Positions 16,636 through 24,998 are shown, counted from the stretch's first letter. The stretch: DNA of 34,721 bases from CALLPQ01 sp964421675 (GCA_964421675.1 CAYQXV010000035.1:1-34721); one strand, 5' to 3'. Notes: generated from the letters alone by a model not told the origin. A program made the numbers and translations.

Positions 16636-17418
16636 TTAAGACCGTGTTTCGTTCGCGTGGTGATTGCGAACGAGTTGCCCTCCATCCACGAATATGGTTT
16701 GCCCGGTGACGAAGGCGGACTCTTTTGAAGTTAGGAACCACGCCACATTGGCGGCGTCTTCCGGCTCGCCCACCCGGGCGAGGGCGGAAACCGGGTCGTC
16801 GGTGGCTTGGGTTTTACCTTCACCGCGCATCGGGCCAACGCCGACCGTATTCACGCGAATGCCATGGGGGCTAAGCGAGAGGGCAACCGCTTTTGTTAAT
16901 TGGTGCAGCCCGCCCTGGGACGCAGCAAAGGCCACATGATCAGCTTGCGTCGTTATCCCCTCAACAGACCCGATATTGACGATTGCCTGATCGGAAACCG
17001 CATTGAGATTTTGCTCGCCAATGTCTTCGATTTGTCGAACCATCTGTTTTGCGACAGCCTGATTGATCAAAAATGAACCTTTAAGATTGTGATCAATGAC
17101 GCGCGAGAAATCTTCTTCGCTTGTTTCCATGAAGGGTGCTTCAAAATGGGCGACCGCGGCGTGGACCAGCACATCAATGCGGTCAAAGCTTTCCAATGTT
17201 TCAGCAATAATATTATGGACGCTAAGGCGCGAGGAAATATCGGCTTGAACAAATGAAACTTGGCGATCCTCACGGGAAAGGTCGTGGGCCATGGCGCGTC
17301 CTGCTTCCTCGTCTTTATCGACAAGCACAAGGTGATCACCATTCTCGGCAAACCGGCGCGCACATGCCGCGCCAATGCCTTCTGCGGCGCCTGTAACAAT
17401 TACGGATCGTGCGGACAT
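16636..17418 (-). CDS. SDR-family protein lacking the catalytic Tyr and Lys
   Basis: 260 aa with a complete classical SDR fold. The nucleotide motif is TGAAEGIG (9-16), an Asp at the end of strand 2 (VDKD, 34-36) suggests NAD preference, and NIGS carries the catalytic-position serine S151. The expected Y-x3-K motif at 164-168 reads FAASQ, so Tyr is Phe and Lys is Gln, while spacing and flanks (GGLHQLTKA, RVNTVGVGP) are intact. Each change could come from one base, but two independent errors are unlikely. Either it is a non-catalytic or altered-mechanism SDR or it uses other residues. It lies directly upstream of birA, probably co-transcribed. Confidence 0.88.
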   Translation of the reverse strand: MSARSVIVTGAAEGIGAACARRFAENGDHLVLVDKDEEAGRAMAHDLSREDRQVSFVQADISSRLSVHNIIAETLESFDRIDVLVHAAVAHFEAPFMETSEEDFSRVIDHNLKGSFLINQAVAKQMVRQIEDIGEQNLNAVSDQAIVNIGSVEGITTQADHVAFAASQGGLHQLTKAVALSLSPHGIRVNTVGVGPMRGEGKTQATDDPVSALARVGEPEDAANVAWFLTSKESAFVTGQTIFVDGGQLVRNHHANETRS

Positions 17419-17501
17419 AAAATTTCAATCAATTAGGGGCGGTTGGTTTTTGAAATGGTGTCATACACCGTGTAGCGAAAACCAAAAAGCCTGTTGTGAA
17501 A

Positions 17502-17533
17502 TAAAACGGGTGCTCTGATATCAGAACACCCGG
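17502..17533 (-). terminator. Terminator of the DUF465 gene (minus strand)
   Basis: CGGGTGCTCTGAT and ATCAGAACACCCG are 13-base arms with a single mismatch around a GATATC centre (17507-17532). On the minus strand the stem is followed by TTTTATTT. It lies 35 bases past the DUF465 stop and upstream of the SDR gene start, so it separates the two units. Confidence 0.75.
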
Positions 17534-17567
17534 TATAACAATATTATTGCTGTTTATCTAACCGTCG

Positions 17568-17741
17568 CTAACTCGTTCGTCGTCGCAATCGCGACATCTC
17601 ATCCTTAAGTTTCAGCTTCTCACGCTTGAGCTCTAAAATCTTAGCCGTGTCCTGACTGGCATGTTTCATTTCCGTTGAAAGTGAAACTTTGAGGGATTGA
17701 TGCCGTGTTTCAAGTGCGTCCAAATGAGCTTTTAGCGCCAT
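17568..17741 (-). CDS. YdcH-like DUF465 small protein
   Basis: 57 aa from the ATG at 17741, chosen because AAGGAGG precedes it at normal spacing on the minus strand; longer in-frame extensions are not coding-like. The sequence is a single helical hairpin or coiled coil (LDALETRHQSL, ILELKREKLKLKDEMSRLRR) typical of DUF465. Family members have no firm biochemical role. The C-terminal LKLKDEMSRLR is shared with the second DUF465 protein at 18608-18910. It is divergent from the TIGR02444 gene. Confidence 0.88.
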   Translation of the reverse strand: MALKAHLDALETRHQSLKVSLSTEMKHASQDTAKILELKREKLKLKDEMSRLRRRTS

Positions 17742-17999
17742 AGTCAGCCTCCTTCTTTCGTTGTGACGAGAAAGAGTGTAACGCTTTCTCCTTGGGGTTG
17801 TCACGGGAAAGTCTGTTAACGTTTCTGGGGATAAGTCCTTTGTGGCGGCGCTTGTAATTTGCCTGTGAAATGCGCCATAATGCGTTGATATATAATGAAT
17901 AATTCCGGTTATTTTGAGCGGTTCCTTGAGCTTTTTCCAGCCCAAACATCGTTAGAAAAAGATAGAGAATTTTAACTTCCAAGGGGCACTTTTTTCGCC

Positions 18000-18611
18000 A
18001 TGTCCGAGCCTGACCCGCAACCAGAGCACAGCGATGATCGCCCATCGCCCGATTCTCAACGCCCCACCCAGCGACTTTGGGAGTATGCCGTTGAGCGCTA
18101 TGACCGCACCGGCGCAAGCGCGGCATTGATCAATTTTCAGGATAAATTTCACGCCAATATCAATGTGATTTTATGGTGTTGCTGGCGCGCAGAACAATCC
18201 ACCTTGCTCAGCGACATTGAAATGCGCCATGCCCTTGATATTGCCAATAGTTGGGCGCGCGAAATTTCATCGCCCTTGCGCACGGCAAGGCGCGCGCTAG
18301 GGACAGAGCGGTACCGCAATCATGCGCGTGAAAATGGCGGGCTTTATGATAAAGTCAAAGCGATTGAACTGGAGTCGGAACGCCTTGAGCTTGCCTTATA
18401 TGAAGCGATTGGGAATGTGACTGACGCCAAGCCCTCTCAAGGTTCGCACCAATCTTTGGCGCGGCGCAATATTGCAAGTTATTGCGCATTGGCCGGATTG
18501 GTACGGTCGGAAGAATTTTCCGTGAGTTTGATCGATGATATTGTTCAGTTGATTTGCGATGATAATCAGTCAGCAGATGAATTGCCGAGGAAAGATGCGC
18601 ACCTGCCATGA
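18000..18611 (+). CDS. TIGR02444 / DUF2390 family protein
   Basis: 203 aa, soluble and largely helical. The block LWEYAVERYDRTGASAALINFQDKF is broken here as LWEYAVERYDR then GASAALINFQDK, followed by ANINVILWCCW, and LRTARRAL is characteristic of the TIGR02444 family, whose function is unknown. The 30-residue N-terminus is polar and Pro-rich. The stop overlaps the start of the next DUF465 gene by ATGA, indicating translational coupling. Confidence 0.8.
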   Translation: MSEPDPQPEHSDDRPSPDSQRPTQRLWEYAVERYDRTGASAALINFQDKFHANINVILWCCWRAEQSTLLSDIEMRHALDIANSWAREISSPLRTARRALGTERYRNHARENGGLYDKVKAIELESERLELALYEAIGNVTDAKPSQGSHQSLARRNIASYCALAGLVRSEEFSVSLIDDIVQLICDDNQSADELPRKDAHLP

Positions 18612-18910
18612 GTGATGACGATAATTCTGGTCTTCCCCCAAATTCGATTCCGCCCTCTGGTGAGCCCCTTAGCGAGGTGAGGTTTCGGGCCGAGGAATCT
18701 GATCTTGCCGGTCACAATGATGAGGCATTGCGCATTCGACTTTCTATTTTGGAAGTAGAACATCACGATCTTGACGCGGCTATTCTCGCCCTTGAGTCTC
18801 AAGGGCCGTCGCAGAGCCTCGTTATTGCGCGGCTTAAAAAGCGCAAACTCCTCTTGAAAGACGAAATGACGAGACTACGTGATAGTATAGAACCTGATAT
18901 TATCGCTTAG
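18608..18910 (+). CDS. DUF465 (YdcH-like) protein, longer paralogue
   Basis: 100 aa. The N-terminal about 35 residues are polar and disordered. Residues about 38-95 form the DUF465 helical hairpin (RIRLSILEVEHHDLDAAI, then RLKKRKLLLKDEMTRLRD). It overlaps the TIGR02444 gene by 4 bp and is a paralogue of the small protein at 17568-17741. DUF465 genes near purE-purK and rpsU are a layout I associate with alphaproteobacteria. Role unknown. Confidence 0.85.
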   Translation: MSDDDNSGLPPNSIPPSGEPLSEVRFRAEESDLAGHNDEALRIRLSILEVEHHDLDAAILALESQGPSQSLVIARLKKRKLLLKDEMTRLRDSIEPDIIA

Positions 18911-18911
18911 T

Positions 18912-18978
18912 GATGGCGTGCCGGCTAACCGGTTATGGTTTGGCAAGATGAAGTCATCTTGAAAACACCAACGCCATC
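18912..18978. terminator. Multi-stem structure between convergent genes
   Basis: An outer stem GATGGCGT (18912-18919) with ACGCCATC (18971-18978) encloses CCGG-ctaa-CCGG and the perfect hairpin CAAGATGA-ag-TCATCTTG (18944-18961). It fills the whole gap between the stop of the plus-strand DUF465 gene and the stop of the minus-strand diguanylate cyclase. It probably ends transcription in both directions, but there is no long T-run, so the mechanism may be factor-dependent. Confidence 0.5.
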
Positions 18979-19707
18979 TTAAGACCGGCTAGGTTTTTGC
19001 GCATACATCTGTCGATCTGCCGCTTCGATGGTTTCTTCCACACTGCGTGTGGGTGAGATCTCAACCAATCCACAGGCCATTTGCAGAGATAATTGTTGAT
19101 CATCGAAGCTTAGCGGCGTTGTCGCAATTTCACGGGACAGCTGATCGATTTTGGTTTTGGCAATTTCAAGTTCGGCATTGATGAGGATCAGGCCAAATTC
19201 ATCGCCGCCAAGTCTGCCAAAACTGTCACCGGTGCGAATATTGGCGCTAATAATCGTCGCGACATGCTGTAATGCTGCATCGCCGATTTTGTGGCCATGG
19301 GTATCATTGATTTGTTTTAGGTCATTAAGGTCGATAAATACCAAAACCGCTTTGGTCTGATAGCGTTCGGCCATCGCGATACAGCGCGATAAATCGCGTA
19401 CAAAAGCGCGTCTATTGGCGATGTTGGTGAGGGGGTCAGAATCGGCCCGCTCTTTTGTTTCCGCCAGTTCGGTGCGCAATTGCCCAATCTCCGAGCGCAA
19501 TTGCGCCACCTCGGTCATCAGCGCCGTGAGGGCATCGCGCACGCGCGGGGTGAGTTCGGCCTCGGGAATGCCTGAAATCGAGACGGAATCGGCGGGGCCC
19601 GCGACCGCGCCAACAGCACCTGCGGGCGGTGTGCTGGTTATATCGCTGGCGCTTTTGGCCCTGGCGGCGCGCGCGGGCGAGCCGGTTTTCTTGGAATTTA
19701 TCTTCAT
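18979..19707 (-). CDS. Soluble diguanylate cyclase (GGDEF)
   Basis: 242 aa. The N-terminal about 50 residues are Ala/Pro-rich and unstructured, a coiled coil (about 55-88, VAQLRSEIGQLRTELAETK) follows, and residues about 90-238 are a GGDEF domain. The active site is intact GGDEF (167-171), the inhibitory site RTGD is at 158-161, and DPLTNIANRRAF and FIDLNDLKQIND are conserved. It makes c-di-GMP from two GTP and should be product-inhibited through the I-site. There is no membrane segment or known sensor domain, so the coiled coil may set dimerisation or partner binding. The PopA-like protein at 857-2248 aligns without gaps around this motif. Confidence 0.93.
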   Translation of the reverse strand: MKINSKKTGSPARAARAKSASDITSTPPAGAVGAVAGPADSVSISGIPEAELTPRVRDALTALMTEVAQLRSEIGQLRTELAETKERADSDPLTNIANRRAFVRDLSRCIAMAERYQTKAVLVFIDLNDLKQINDTHGHKIGDAALQHVATIISANIRTGDSFGRLGGDEFGLILINAELEIAKTKIDQLSREIATTPLSFDDQQLSLQMACGLVEISPTRSVEETIEAADRQMYAQKPSRS

Positions 19708-20177
19708 CGTACCATTTTTTCGCTCTGGCGATGGACCTCTTCCCGTTACCGGGCCCGATTACCGTCCATCAGCCAATTTCTACTAGCTTGGGGTTCGTGA
19801 GATACTAACTGACGACTCAAAATCTACGCCGCTTACAAAAGTCGCCTTTTTGCGCTCAACAATCTGCCTTGCGCCGCATGGGTTCGCAAGTTGCATTCCA
19901 CTCAGCGCAACCTACTAACCGTTCATCGCAACGCCATTGAAAGGGTCATTTGCGACACGCACATTAAAGGTGCGGACCAGGACCTCGTACCAAATTCCCC
20001 TTCTCTGCAGTGCGACCCTGATCTCGTGACCTAGGAAGAGACGTTAACACCAGCGCCCCTTTGAGTTGTTGACGTCTCTTCTTCTTATTCCCCCTTCAAT
20101 TTTTGGCCCATTCCCTTTCTTATGGGTGTGTGTTGAGGGCTCTTTCACGAACGCGTGAGCCGGGCTAGGGTCGGCAT
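19708..20177. other. 470-bp region without a gene
   Basis: It lies between the divergent starts of the diguanylate cyclase and the fatty acid hydroxylase. I see no coding frame on either strand with family resemblance. Its main feature is the long inverted repeat at 20033-20083. A small RNA could be encoded here, but I did not recognise 6S, tmRNA, SRP or RNase P sequence signatures. Confidence 0.5.
20033..20083 (+). other. Long 17-bp stem-loop, possible small-RNA terminator
   Basis: The left arm (20033-20049, AGGAAGAGACGTTAACA) pairs with the right arm (20067-20083, TGTTGACGTCTCTTCTT) over 17 positions including two G-U pairs, with a 17-base loop. On the plus strand it is followed by TATTCCCCCTTC, which is not a clean T-run. 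It is 94 bp upstream of the hydroxylase ATG. It may be an RNA leader structure, a small-RNA end or a protein-binding inverted repeat. Confidence 0.5.
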
Positions 20178-20975
20178 ATGGTCGATTACAAACCCATCAT
20201 CATTTTATTATTCGTTGGCTTTCATATCGCTGAAATCCTCGCCGGACGGTTTTGGGCGAAGGGCAAAGTGCGCCGCGATGATATTTGGATCGAGGTGATC
20301 GGCACGAGTTTTTTCATGCTGATCGCAGCGCCGATTATCTTTTATGGGGCTCCAGCGGCGGTTGAGGCGGTGTTTCCCGGCTCTCAAAATGCCTGGGCGC
20401 ATTTAGCCTGGTGGCAAATGCTCGCTTTGCTGCTGCTCATTGATGAGGGATTACATTATTGGTGGCACCGCGCCTGCCACGAAATCCCCATGCTCTATAA
20501 CTTACACCGCGCCCATCATTCTTGTCAGTATATGAGCGTGCGGCTGGCTTATCGAAACAATATTTTCTATTTCCTATTAATGCCAAGCGTGTGGGCATCG
20601 GCGGCGCTTATCCATTTAGGATTTGGCCCGGTTTATGCGATTTACATTATTTTTAAAATGGCGATCAATTATGGGTCTCATTCACCTTTACGCTGGGATG
20701 CATGGATGTATCAGCGCAAATGGTTGCGAAAGCCGCTCTGGGTTTTGGAACGTATACTGACAACACCGGCGGCCCATTCTGCCCATCATGGCTTACACAA
20801 GGATGACGGCGTGACCCATTATAAGGGCAATTATGCCAATCTGTTATTTTTGTGGGACGTGGTGTTTGGAACCGCTAAACTGGCAAGGCGTTACCCGCAA
20901 GATTATGGTATTGAAAACGAGCAGGATAAAAGCTGGCGCCATGAGATGTTCTGGCCGATTATTCGTGAAAAATAA
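20178..20975 (+). CDS. Sterol desaturase / fatty acid hydroxylase family membrane protein
   Basis: 265 aa, integral membrane di-iron enzyme with hydrophobic segments near 7-20, 45-65, 80-92 and 135-160. The eight-histidine signature is present: HRACH (H97, H101), HRAHH (H110, H113, H114) and HSAHHGLH (H200, H203, H204, H207). The family inserts oxygen into or desaturates lipids, using O2 and reductant. The sequence does not tell whether sterols, fatty acids, hopanoids or carotenoids are the substrate. The next gene starts 12 bp after its stop, suggesting an operon. Confidence 0.92.
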   Translation: MVDYKPIIILLFVGFHIAEILAGRFWAKGKVRRDDIWIEVIGTSFFMLIAAPIIFYGAPAAVEAVFPGSQNAWAHLAWWQMLALLLLIDEGLHYWWHRACHEIPMLYNLHRAHHSCQYMSVRLAYRNNIFYFLLMPSVWASAALIHLGFGPVYAIYIIFKMAINYGSHSPLRWDAWMYQRKWLRKPLWVLERILTTPAAHSAHHGLHKDDGVTHYKGNYANLLFLWDVVFGTAKLARRYPQDYGIENEQDKSWRHEMFWPIIREK

Positions 20976-20987
20976 AATGGTAAATCG

Positions 20988-22340
20988 ATGAGAAATTTAT
21001 GTCTGGCCCCGTTTGCCGCTATAGGGGCAATCATCAGCGCGATTGCGGTTAATGCACAAACTTCCCAACCTAACTCTTTGACTCACTCACAGGGGCGCAT
21101 TGATCTTTCGTCGCCGCGCGTAACCGCACCATTTCCCCCGGAAGTGTATGCGCAGCGCCGCGCCGCTTTGATGGACAAATTGGGCAAAGGGGTTGCGATC
21201 ATTCATAGCGCGGACAGTGTGGGCGTTGATGGGTCACGGCAAAATCCTGATTTTGCGTATCTTACAGGCGTGATGGAGGAGGCGGGGGCAATGCTGCTTC
21301 TGTTTCCCGGATATCACCGCGATGCGGATGAAATTTTGCTTTTGGCTCCCTATACACCGGAGAATGATGTGTGGACGGGCGAGCGCCTGCCCCTTGGTGA
21401 GTTGGTGCGCGATCGTACAGGCGTTGACAGAGTTGTGCGCACATCCTCGCTTGCCGGCTTTATGGGGGTTATCGCAAAACAACCAACCTTACATTTCCTT
21501 GGCCCCATTGTGGGTCCAGATCGACCGACGCCTAAAGCGCTCTCACTGTATCGCAAAATTGCCGAACGAATTCCCGGATCATCGATTGAAAACCGTCATG
21601 CAGTTCTCCCGCAAATGCGTTCAAGAAAAGAAACGCGCGAACTGGACCTCATGAAAAAAGCGATTAACGCAACGATCGAGGGGCACCGTGCGGGCATGAA
21701 AGCGGTGCGTCCAAGCATGACGGAATATAACCTGCAGGATGTGATTGAGCGTAAGTTCAAAGATAATGGTGCGCACCGTGTTGCTTTTCCATCAATTGTT
21801 GCCTCTGGCCCCAATAGCGCTATTTTGCACTATGAGCGCAATGACCGCACCATAGGAGATGGTGAGTTGGTCGTTGTTGATATTGGTGCGGAATATCAAT
21901 TTTACGCCGCTGATATTACGCGTACCTATCCCAGCAATGGTCAGTTTACGGACCGCCAGCGTGAAATATATGATTTGGTGTTAAAGGCGCAAAGTGCCGC
22001 CGTCGCAAAATTAAAGGCGGGCGTTCTATATCGCGAAGAGGTGATGGCCGCCGCCGAAGCGGTATTTCGTGAGGCTGGCTATCGTGATTATTTTCTGCAT
22101 GGGCTTGGCCATTTTGTCGGCCTGCAAGTGCATGATTCCGGTGACTATCTCGAACCCCTTCCTGAAGGGGCGGTTATCACAATTGAACCGGGGCTTTACC
22201 TGGCCGATGAAGGGTTTGGGGTGCGCATTGAGGACCAATATTTGATCACAAAAAAAGGGGCCGTCCATTTGACCGCCGATTTGCCGCGAACCAGCGACGA
22301 GATCGAAGCTTTTATGGCGGGTGCGGCTGGCGCGAATTAG
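20988..22340 (+). CDS. Secreted Xaa-Pro aminopeptidase (M24B)
   Basis: 450 aa. A signal peptide (LAPFAAIGAIISAIAVNA) predicts export, unlike cytosolic PepP. An aminopeptidase P N-terminal domain (about 45-175, YAQRRAALMDKLGKG) precedes the pita-bread M24 domain (about 210-440). Metal ligands are visible in order: D in VVDIGAEY, D in AADITRTY, H in HGLGHFVG, E in TIEPGLYL and E in RIEDQYL. The enzyme removes an N-terminal residue before proline, here probably in the periplasm for peptide scavenging. It is likely co-transcribed with the upstream hydroxylase gene. A weak GGCG/CGCC hairpin with TTTTT overlaps its stop codon (22329-22350) and may terminate it. Confidence 0.93.
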   Translation: MRNLCLAPFAAIGAIISAIAVNAQTSQPNSLTHSQGRIDLSSPRVTAPFPPEVYAQRRAALMDKLGKGVAIIHSADSVGVDGSRQNPDFAYLTGVMEEAGAMLLLFPGYHRDADEILLLAPYTPENDVWTGERLPLGELVRDRTGVDRVVRTSSLAGFMGVIAKQPTLHFLGPIVGPDRPTPKALSLYRKIAERIPGSSIENRHAVLPQMRSRKETRELDLMKKAINATIEGHRAGMKAVRPSMTEYNLQDVIERKFKDNGAHRVAFPSIVASGPNSAILHYERNDRTIGDGELVVVDIGAEYQFYAADITRTYPSNGQFTDRQREIYDLVLKAQSAAVAKLKAGVLYREEVMAAAEAVFREAGYRDYFLHGLGHFVGLQVHDSGDYLEPLPEGAVITIEPGLYLADEGFGVRIEDQYLITKKGAVHLTADLPRTSDEIEAFMAGAAGAN

Positions 22341-22527
22341 TCGCCTTTTTCTCATAATGTAGAAGTGGCAAATCCGGCTCTTTGAGAACCCAATACTTAA
22401 ATTCGCTAGTGAGTGGACAATCGCGCCGGGCTTTGTCCTCGTAAACAACGATCATCCTTGCAGGCGACCCCGAAAATCCCTTATACCAGCCTCTTTTCGA
22501 TGATGGTGACGCAGAAAGGGCTTAGCC

Positions 22528-23025
22528 ATGAGCACAACAGACCCGCTTGTTGGCATAATTATGGGCTCGCAGTCTGACTGGCCGACCATGCAGCGCGCTG
22601 CACAGATGCTGGATGCGCTGAATATTGCCTATGAGACAAAGATTGTCTCGGCCCACCGAACCCCAGACCGCTTATATGAATATGCAAAATCGGCGCGCGA
22701 GCGCGGGCTTCAGGTGATCATCGCCGGGGCAGGCGGCGCGGCCCATTTACCGGGCATGGTGGCGGCAATGACATCCTTGCCTGTGCTTGGCGTGCCGGTG
22801 CAATCAAAAGCCCTAAACGGGCTCGATAGCCTGATGTCGATTGTGCAAATGCCAAAGGGCGTGCCGGTGGCGACTCTGGCAATCGGGGAGGCAGGCGCGG
22901 CGAATGCAGGTCTGCTGGCCGCGTCTATCCTTGGCAGCCATGACGGCGATGTGGCAAAGCGCCTCGACGCTTGGCGCGCGGCGCAAAGCAACAGCGTTAC
23001 CGAGACGGTGGAGACCAAGGCGTAA
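22528..23025 (+). CDS. purE: 5-(carboxyamino)imidazole ribonucleotide mutase
   Basis: 165 aa class I PurE. GIIMGSQSDWPTM, the SAHRTP loop (about 43-48), AGAGGAAHLPGM and GVPVQSKALNGLDSL are the conserved active-site segments. It converts N5-CAIR to CAIR in purine synthesis. The stop TAA overlaps the ATG of purK as TAATG. AAAGGG lies 7 bases before the ATG. Confidence 0.98.
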   Translation: MSTTDPLVGIIMGSQSDWPTMQRAAQMLDALNIAYETKIVSAHRTPDRLYEYAKSARERGLQVIIAGAGGAAHLPGMVAAMTSLPVLGVPVQSKALNGLDSLMSIVQMPKGVPVATLAIGEAGAANAGLLAASILGSHDGDVAKRLDAWRAAQSNSVTETVETKA

Positions 23026-24170
23026 TGAAAGCGGGCGGCCATAAGGATAAACCCTTGGACGGTGAGGGCCATTATGTGCCGTTAAACGGGCATGTTGGTA
23101 TCCTTGGCGGCGGTCAGCTCGGCCGATTGCTTGCAATGGCAGCTTCGCGACTAGGGCTTAATGTTCATATTCTTTGTCCGGAGGAAAATTGCCCGGCGGC
23201 GCGCGTTGCAACCAGCCATATTGTTGCGGATTATACCGATGAGCGTGCCCTAACCCAGCTTGCGCAGATGTGCGATGTGGTGACATATGAATTTGAAAAT
23301 GTTCCCGCTCAAAGCGTGACGACAATCATTGAGAGGGGAGCGAGCGTTTTTCCCGGCGCCAAACCATTGGCCATCGCGCAAGACCGATTGCTTGAAAAAC
23401 GCTTCGTCCACGAAATTGGCGGGCAAACGCCAATCTTTCATCCGGTCGATGATCTGGCCTCCCTTGAGGAGGGGCTCAAAAAAACCGGAAGACCGGCAAT
23501 CTTGAAAACCCGCCATTTGGGATATGACGGGAAAGGGCAAACACGTATTAGTCCGGAGACAGATGATTTGGGCGCGACATGGCAAGACGCCATAGAGCAT
23601 GCCTGGAATGAAATTGGTGCAAAGCCATCCATATTGGAGGCGTTTGTTCCGTTTGAGTGTGAAGTCTCAATCATTGCGGCGCGCTCGCAAACCGGTGAAA
23701 TCGCGCTTTATGATCCATCTGAAAATATTCATGATCATGGTATTTTGCGAACCTCAACAGTCCCGGCAACAATAACGGCGAAAAGCGAACAGGTCATTCG
23801 CGACCTCACCCATAAAATCATCGCCGAGTTGGACTATGTTGGTGTGATCGGCATTGAATATTTTGTGGTTGGGGACGGCGAAATATTGGTCAATGAATTT
23901 GCGCCGCGGGTGCACAATTCTGGACACTGGACGGAAGCGGCCTGCACGATCTCTCAATTTGAGCAGCATATTCGTGCAGTATGCGGATGGCCGCTTGGCG
24001 ACCCAAATCGTCATAGCAATGGCGTGATGACCAATCTGCTCGGGTCAGAAATGGATGATTGGCGTCAGTTCGCAGATGAGAAAAACACCATGCTCACACT
24101 TTACGGTAAACGTGAGGGCCGTGAGGGGAGAAAAATGGGGCACTATACCCGCTTGGCATCGCGCAGCTAA
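23025..24170 (+). CDS. purK: 5-(carboxyamino)imidazole ribonucleotide synthase
   Basis: 381 aa ATP-grasp enzyme. I start it at the ATG that overlaps the purE stop (TAATG) rather than further upstream inside purE, because this gives a coupled pair and a normal length. GILGGGQLGRLLA (near 25-37), the ATP-grasp lysine region (AILKTRHLGYDGKGQ), FVPFECEVS, and NEFAPRVHNSGHWT are the family motifs. It makes N5-CAIR from AIR, bicarbonate and ATP, and hands it to PurE. Confidence 0.98.
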   Translation: MKAGGHKDKPLDGEGHYVPLNGHVGILGGGQLGRLLAMAASRLGLNVHILCPEENCPAARVATSHIVADYTDERALTQLAQMCDVVTYEFENVPAQSVTTIIERGASVFPGAKPLAIAQDRLLEKRFVHEIGGQTPIFHPVDDLASLEEGLKKTGRPAILKTRHLGYDGKGQTRISPETDDLGATWQDAIEHAWNEIGAKPSILEAFVPFECEVSIIAARSQTGEIALYDPSENIHDHGILRTSTVPATITAKSEQVIRDLTHKIIAELDYVGVIGIEYFVVGDGEILVNEFAPRVHNSGHWTEAACTISQFEQHIRAVCGWPLGDPNRHSNGVMTNLLGSEMDDWRQFADEKNTMLTLYGKREGREGRKMGHYTRLASRS

Positions 24171-24998
24171 TTAGCTGCGTGAAAATGGATTGCCCGACGG
24201 GTAGCGCAATTTGCCAAGCGCGGGGATTAGCGTCTCGGAGACGAACTTGCCCGGATCAATCTCATTTTTCTGCCAAGCCGCTTTGGTTTTTTCAAAGGTC
24301 ATGACGTTGGCGATCCGGTCATCGAGAAAGCGCCAGGTCTCGGCAAAATCATCACTCTCATCGGCGAGCCATTTCGCACTTGTGCTGGTGAGCACTGCCG
24401 AGAGAATTGACCGCTTGGAGTAGAAATTCAAATCCGTAGAGGTGTCGCCGAGCGCGCGCCAGATCCGGTCTGCGGTGCGCCAAACATGGCGTGCGGCCTC
24501 TTTGGTGAGGGGCGGCAGGAAAAGCGTCGCACTGGCCCGTCGATAGGCTTCATGGTGGTTGGCACCGGCTTCAAGCCGAGCACGAACGGCCAATGTCACT
24601 TTTTCGCGAATCTTCAGGGTCGCAAAATCATCACCGCTCATGGCCGTGAGCATGGCCAGATCGAGGGTTTCGGCCCAATAATCGAGCAAATCTGCAATAC
24701 CGTGGGGAAAAATGAGGACCAGATCGGCAGGATCGAGCGCGATGGAGCGCGCAGCGCGGGCCATGGTCTGTGCCGTCCATCCGTCAAAGGGGGCGTCTTG
24801 CAAGGCCGCTTGCAGCAATTTTTCGCGCACCTCCTCAAATTGGTCCCGTTTTGCAGTAATAGAGGCAATTACCCTTTGAACAGGCGTGCTATCGGCATTG
24901 CGGGGAGAGGGGGCTTGATGGCTCAAAACATAATTCCGGAAAAAAGTGAAACTAACCTTCCCATCATTATAGACAGTCGCGATCGTGTTTGCTATCAC
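24171..24998 (-). CDS. COQ9 family protein (RpsU-divergently transcribed)
   Basis: 275 aa. Residues about 50-120 resemble a TetR-like helical domain (LLQAALQDAPFDGWT, LIFPHGIADLLDYW). The C-terminal half carries the COQ9 lipid-binding fold (HVWRTADRIWRALGD, DLNFYSKRSILSAVL, FLDDRIANVM). In eukaryotes COQ9 presents ubiquinone precursors to COQ7. Bacterial members are thought to serve ubiquinone synthesis too. It is immediately divergent from rpsU, the arrangement that gave the family its descriptive name. Its stop abuts the purK stop. The start at 24998 is uncertain because the first 25 residues have no family match. Confidence 0.92.
   Translation of the reverse strand: MIANTIATVYNDGKVSFTFFRNYVLSHQAPSPRNADSTPVQRVIASITAKRDQFEEVREKLLQAALQDAPFDGWTAQTMARAARSIALDPADLVLIFPHGIADLLDYWAETLDLAMLTAMSGDDFATLKIREKVTLAVRARLEAGANHHEAYRRASATLFLPPLTKEAARHVWRTADRIWRALGDTSTDLNFYSKRSILSAVLTSTSAKWLADESDDFAETWRFLDDRIANVMTFEKTKAAWQKNEIDPGKFVSETLIPALGKLRYPSGNPFSRS

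Noticed and set aside
16629..16685. Upstream ATG start for birA at 16685
   Set aside because: It would overlap the SDR gene by 50 bases and adds 19 residues with no BirA similarity; ATG at 16628 fits better.
19708..20177. Possible 6S RNA or other known structural RNA in the gene-free region
   Set aside because: I could not find family signatures on either strand; only the stem at 20033-20083 is solid.
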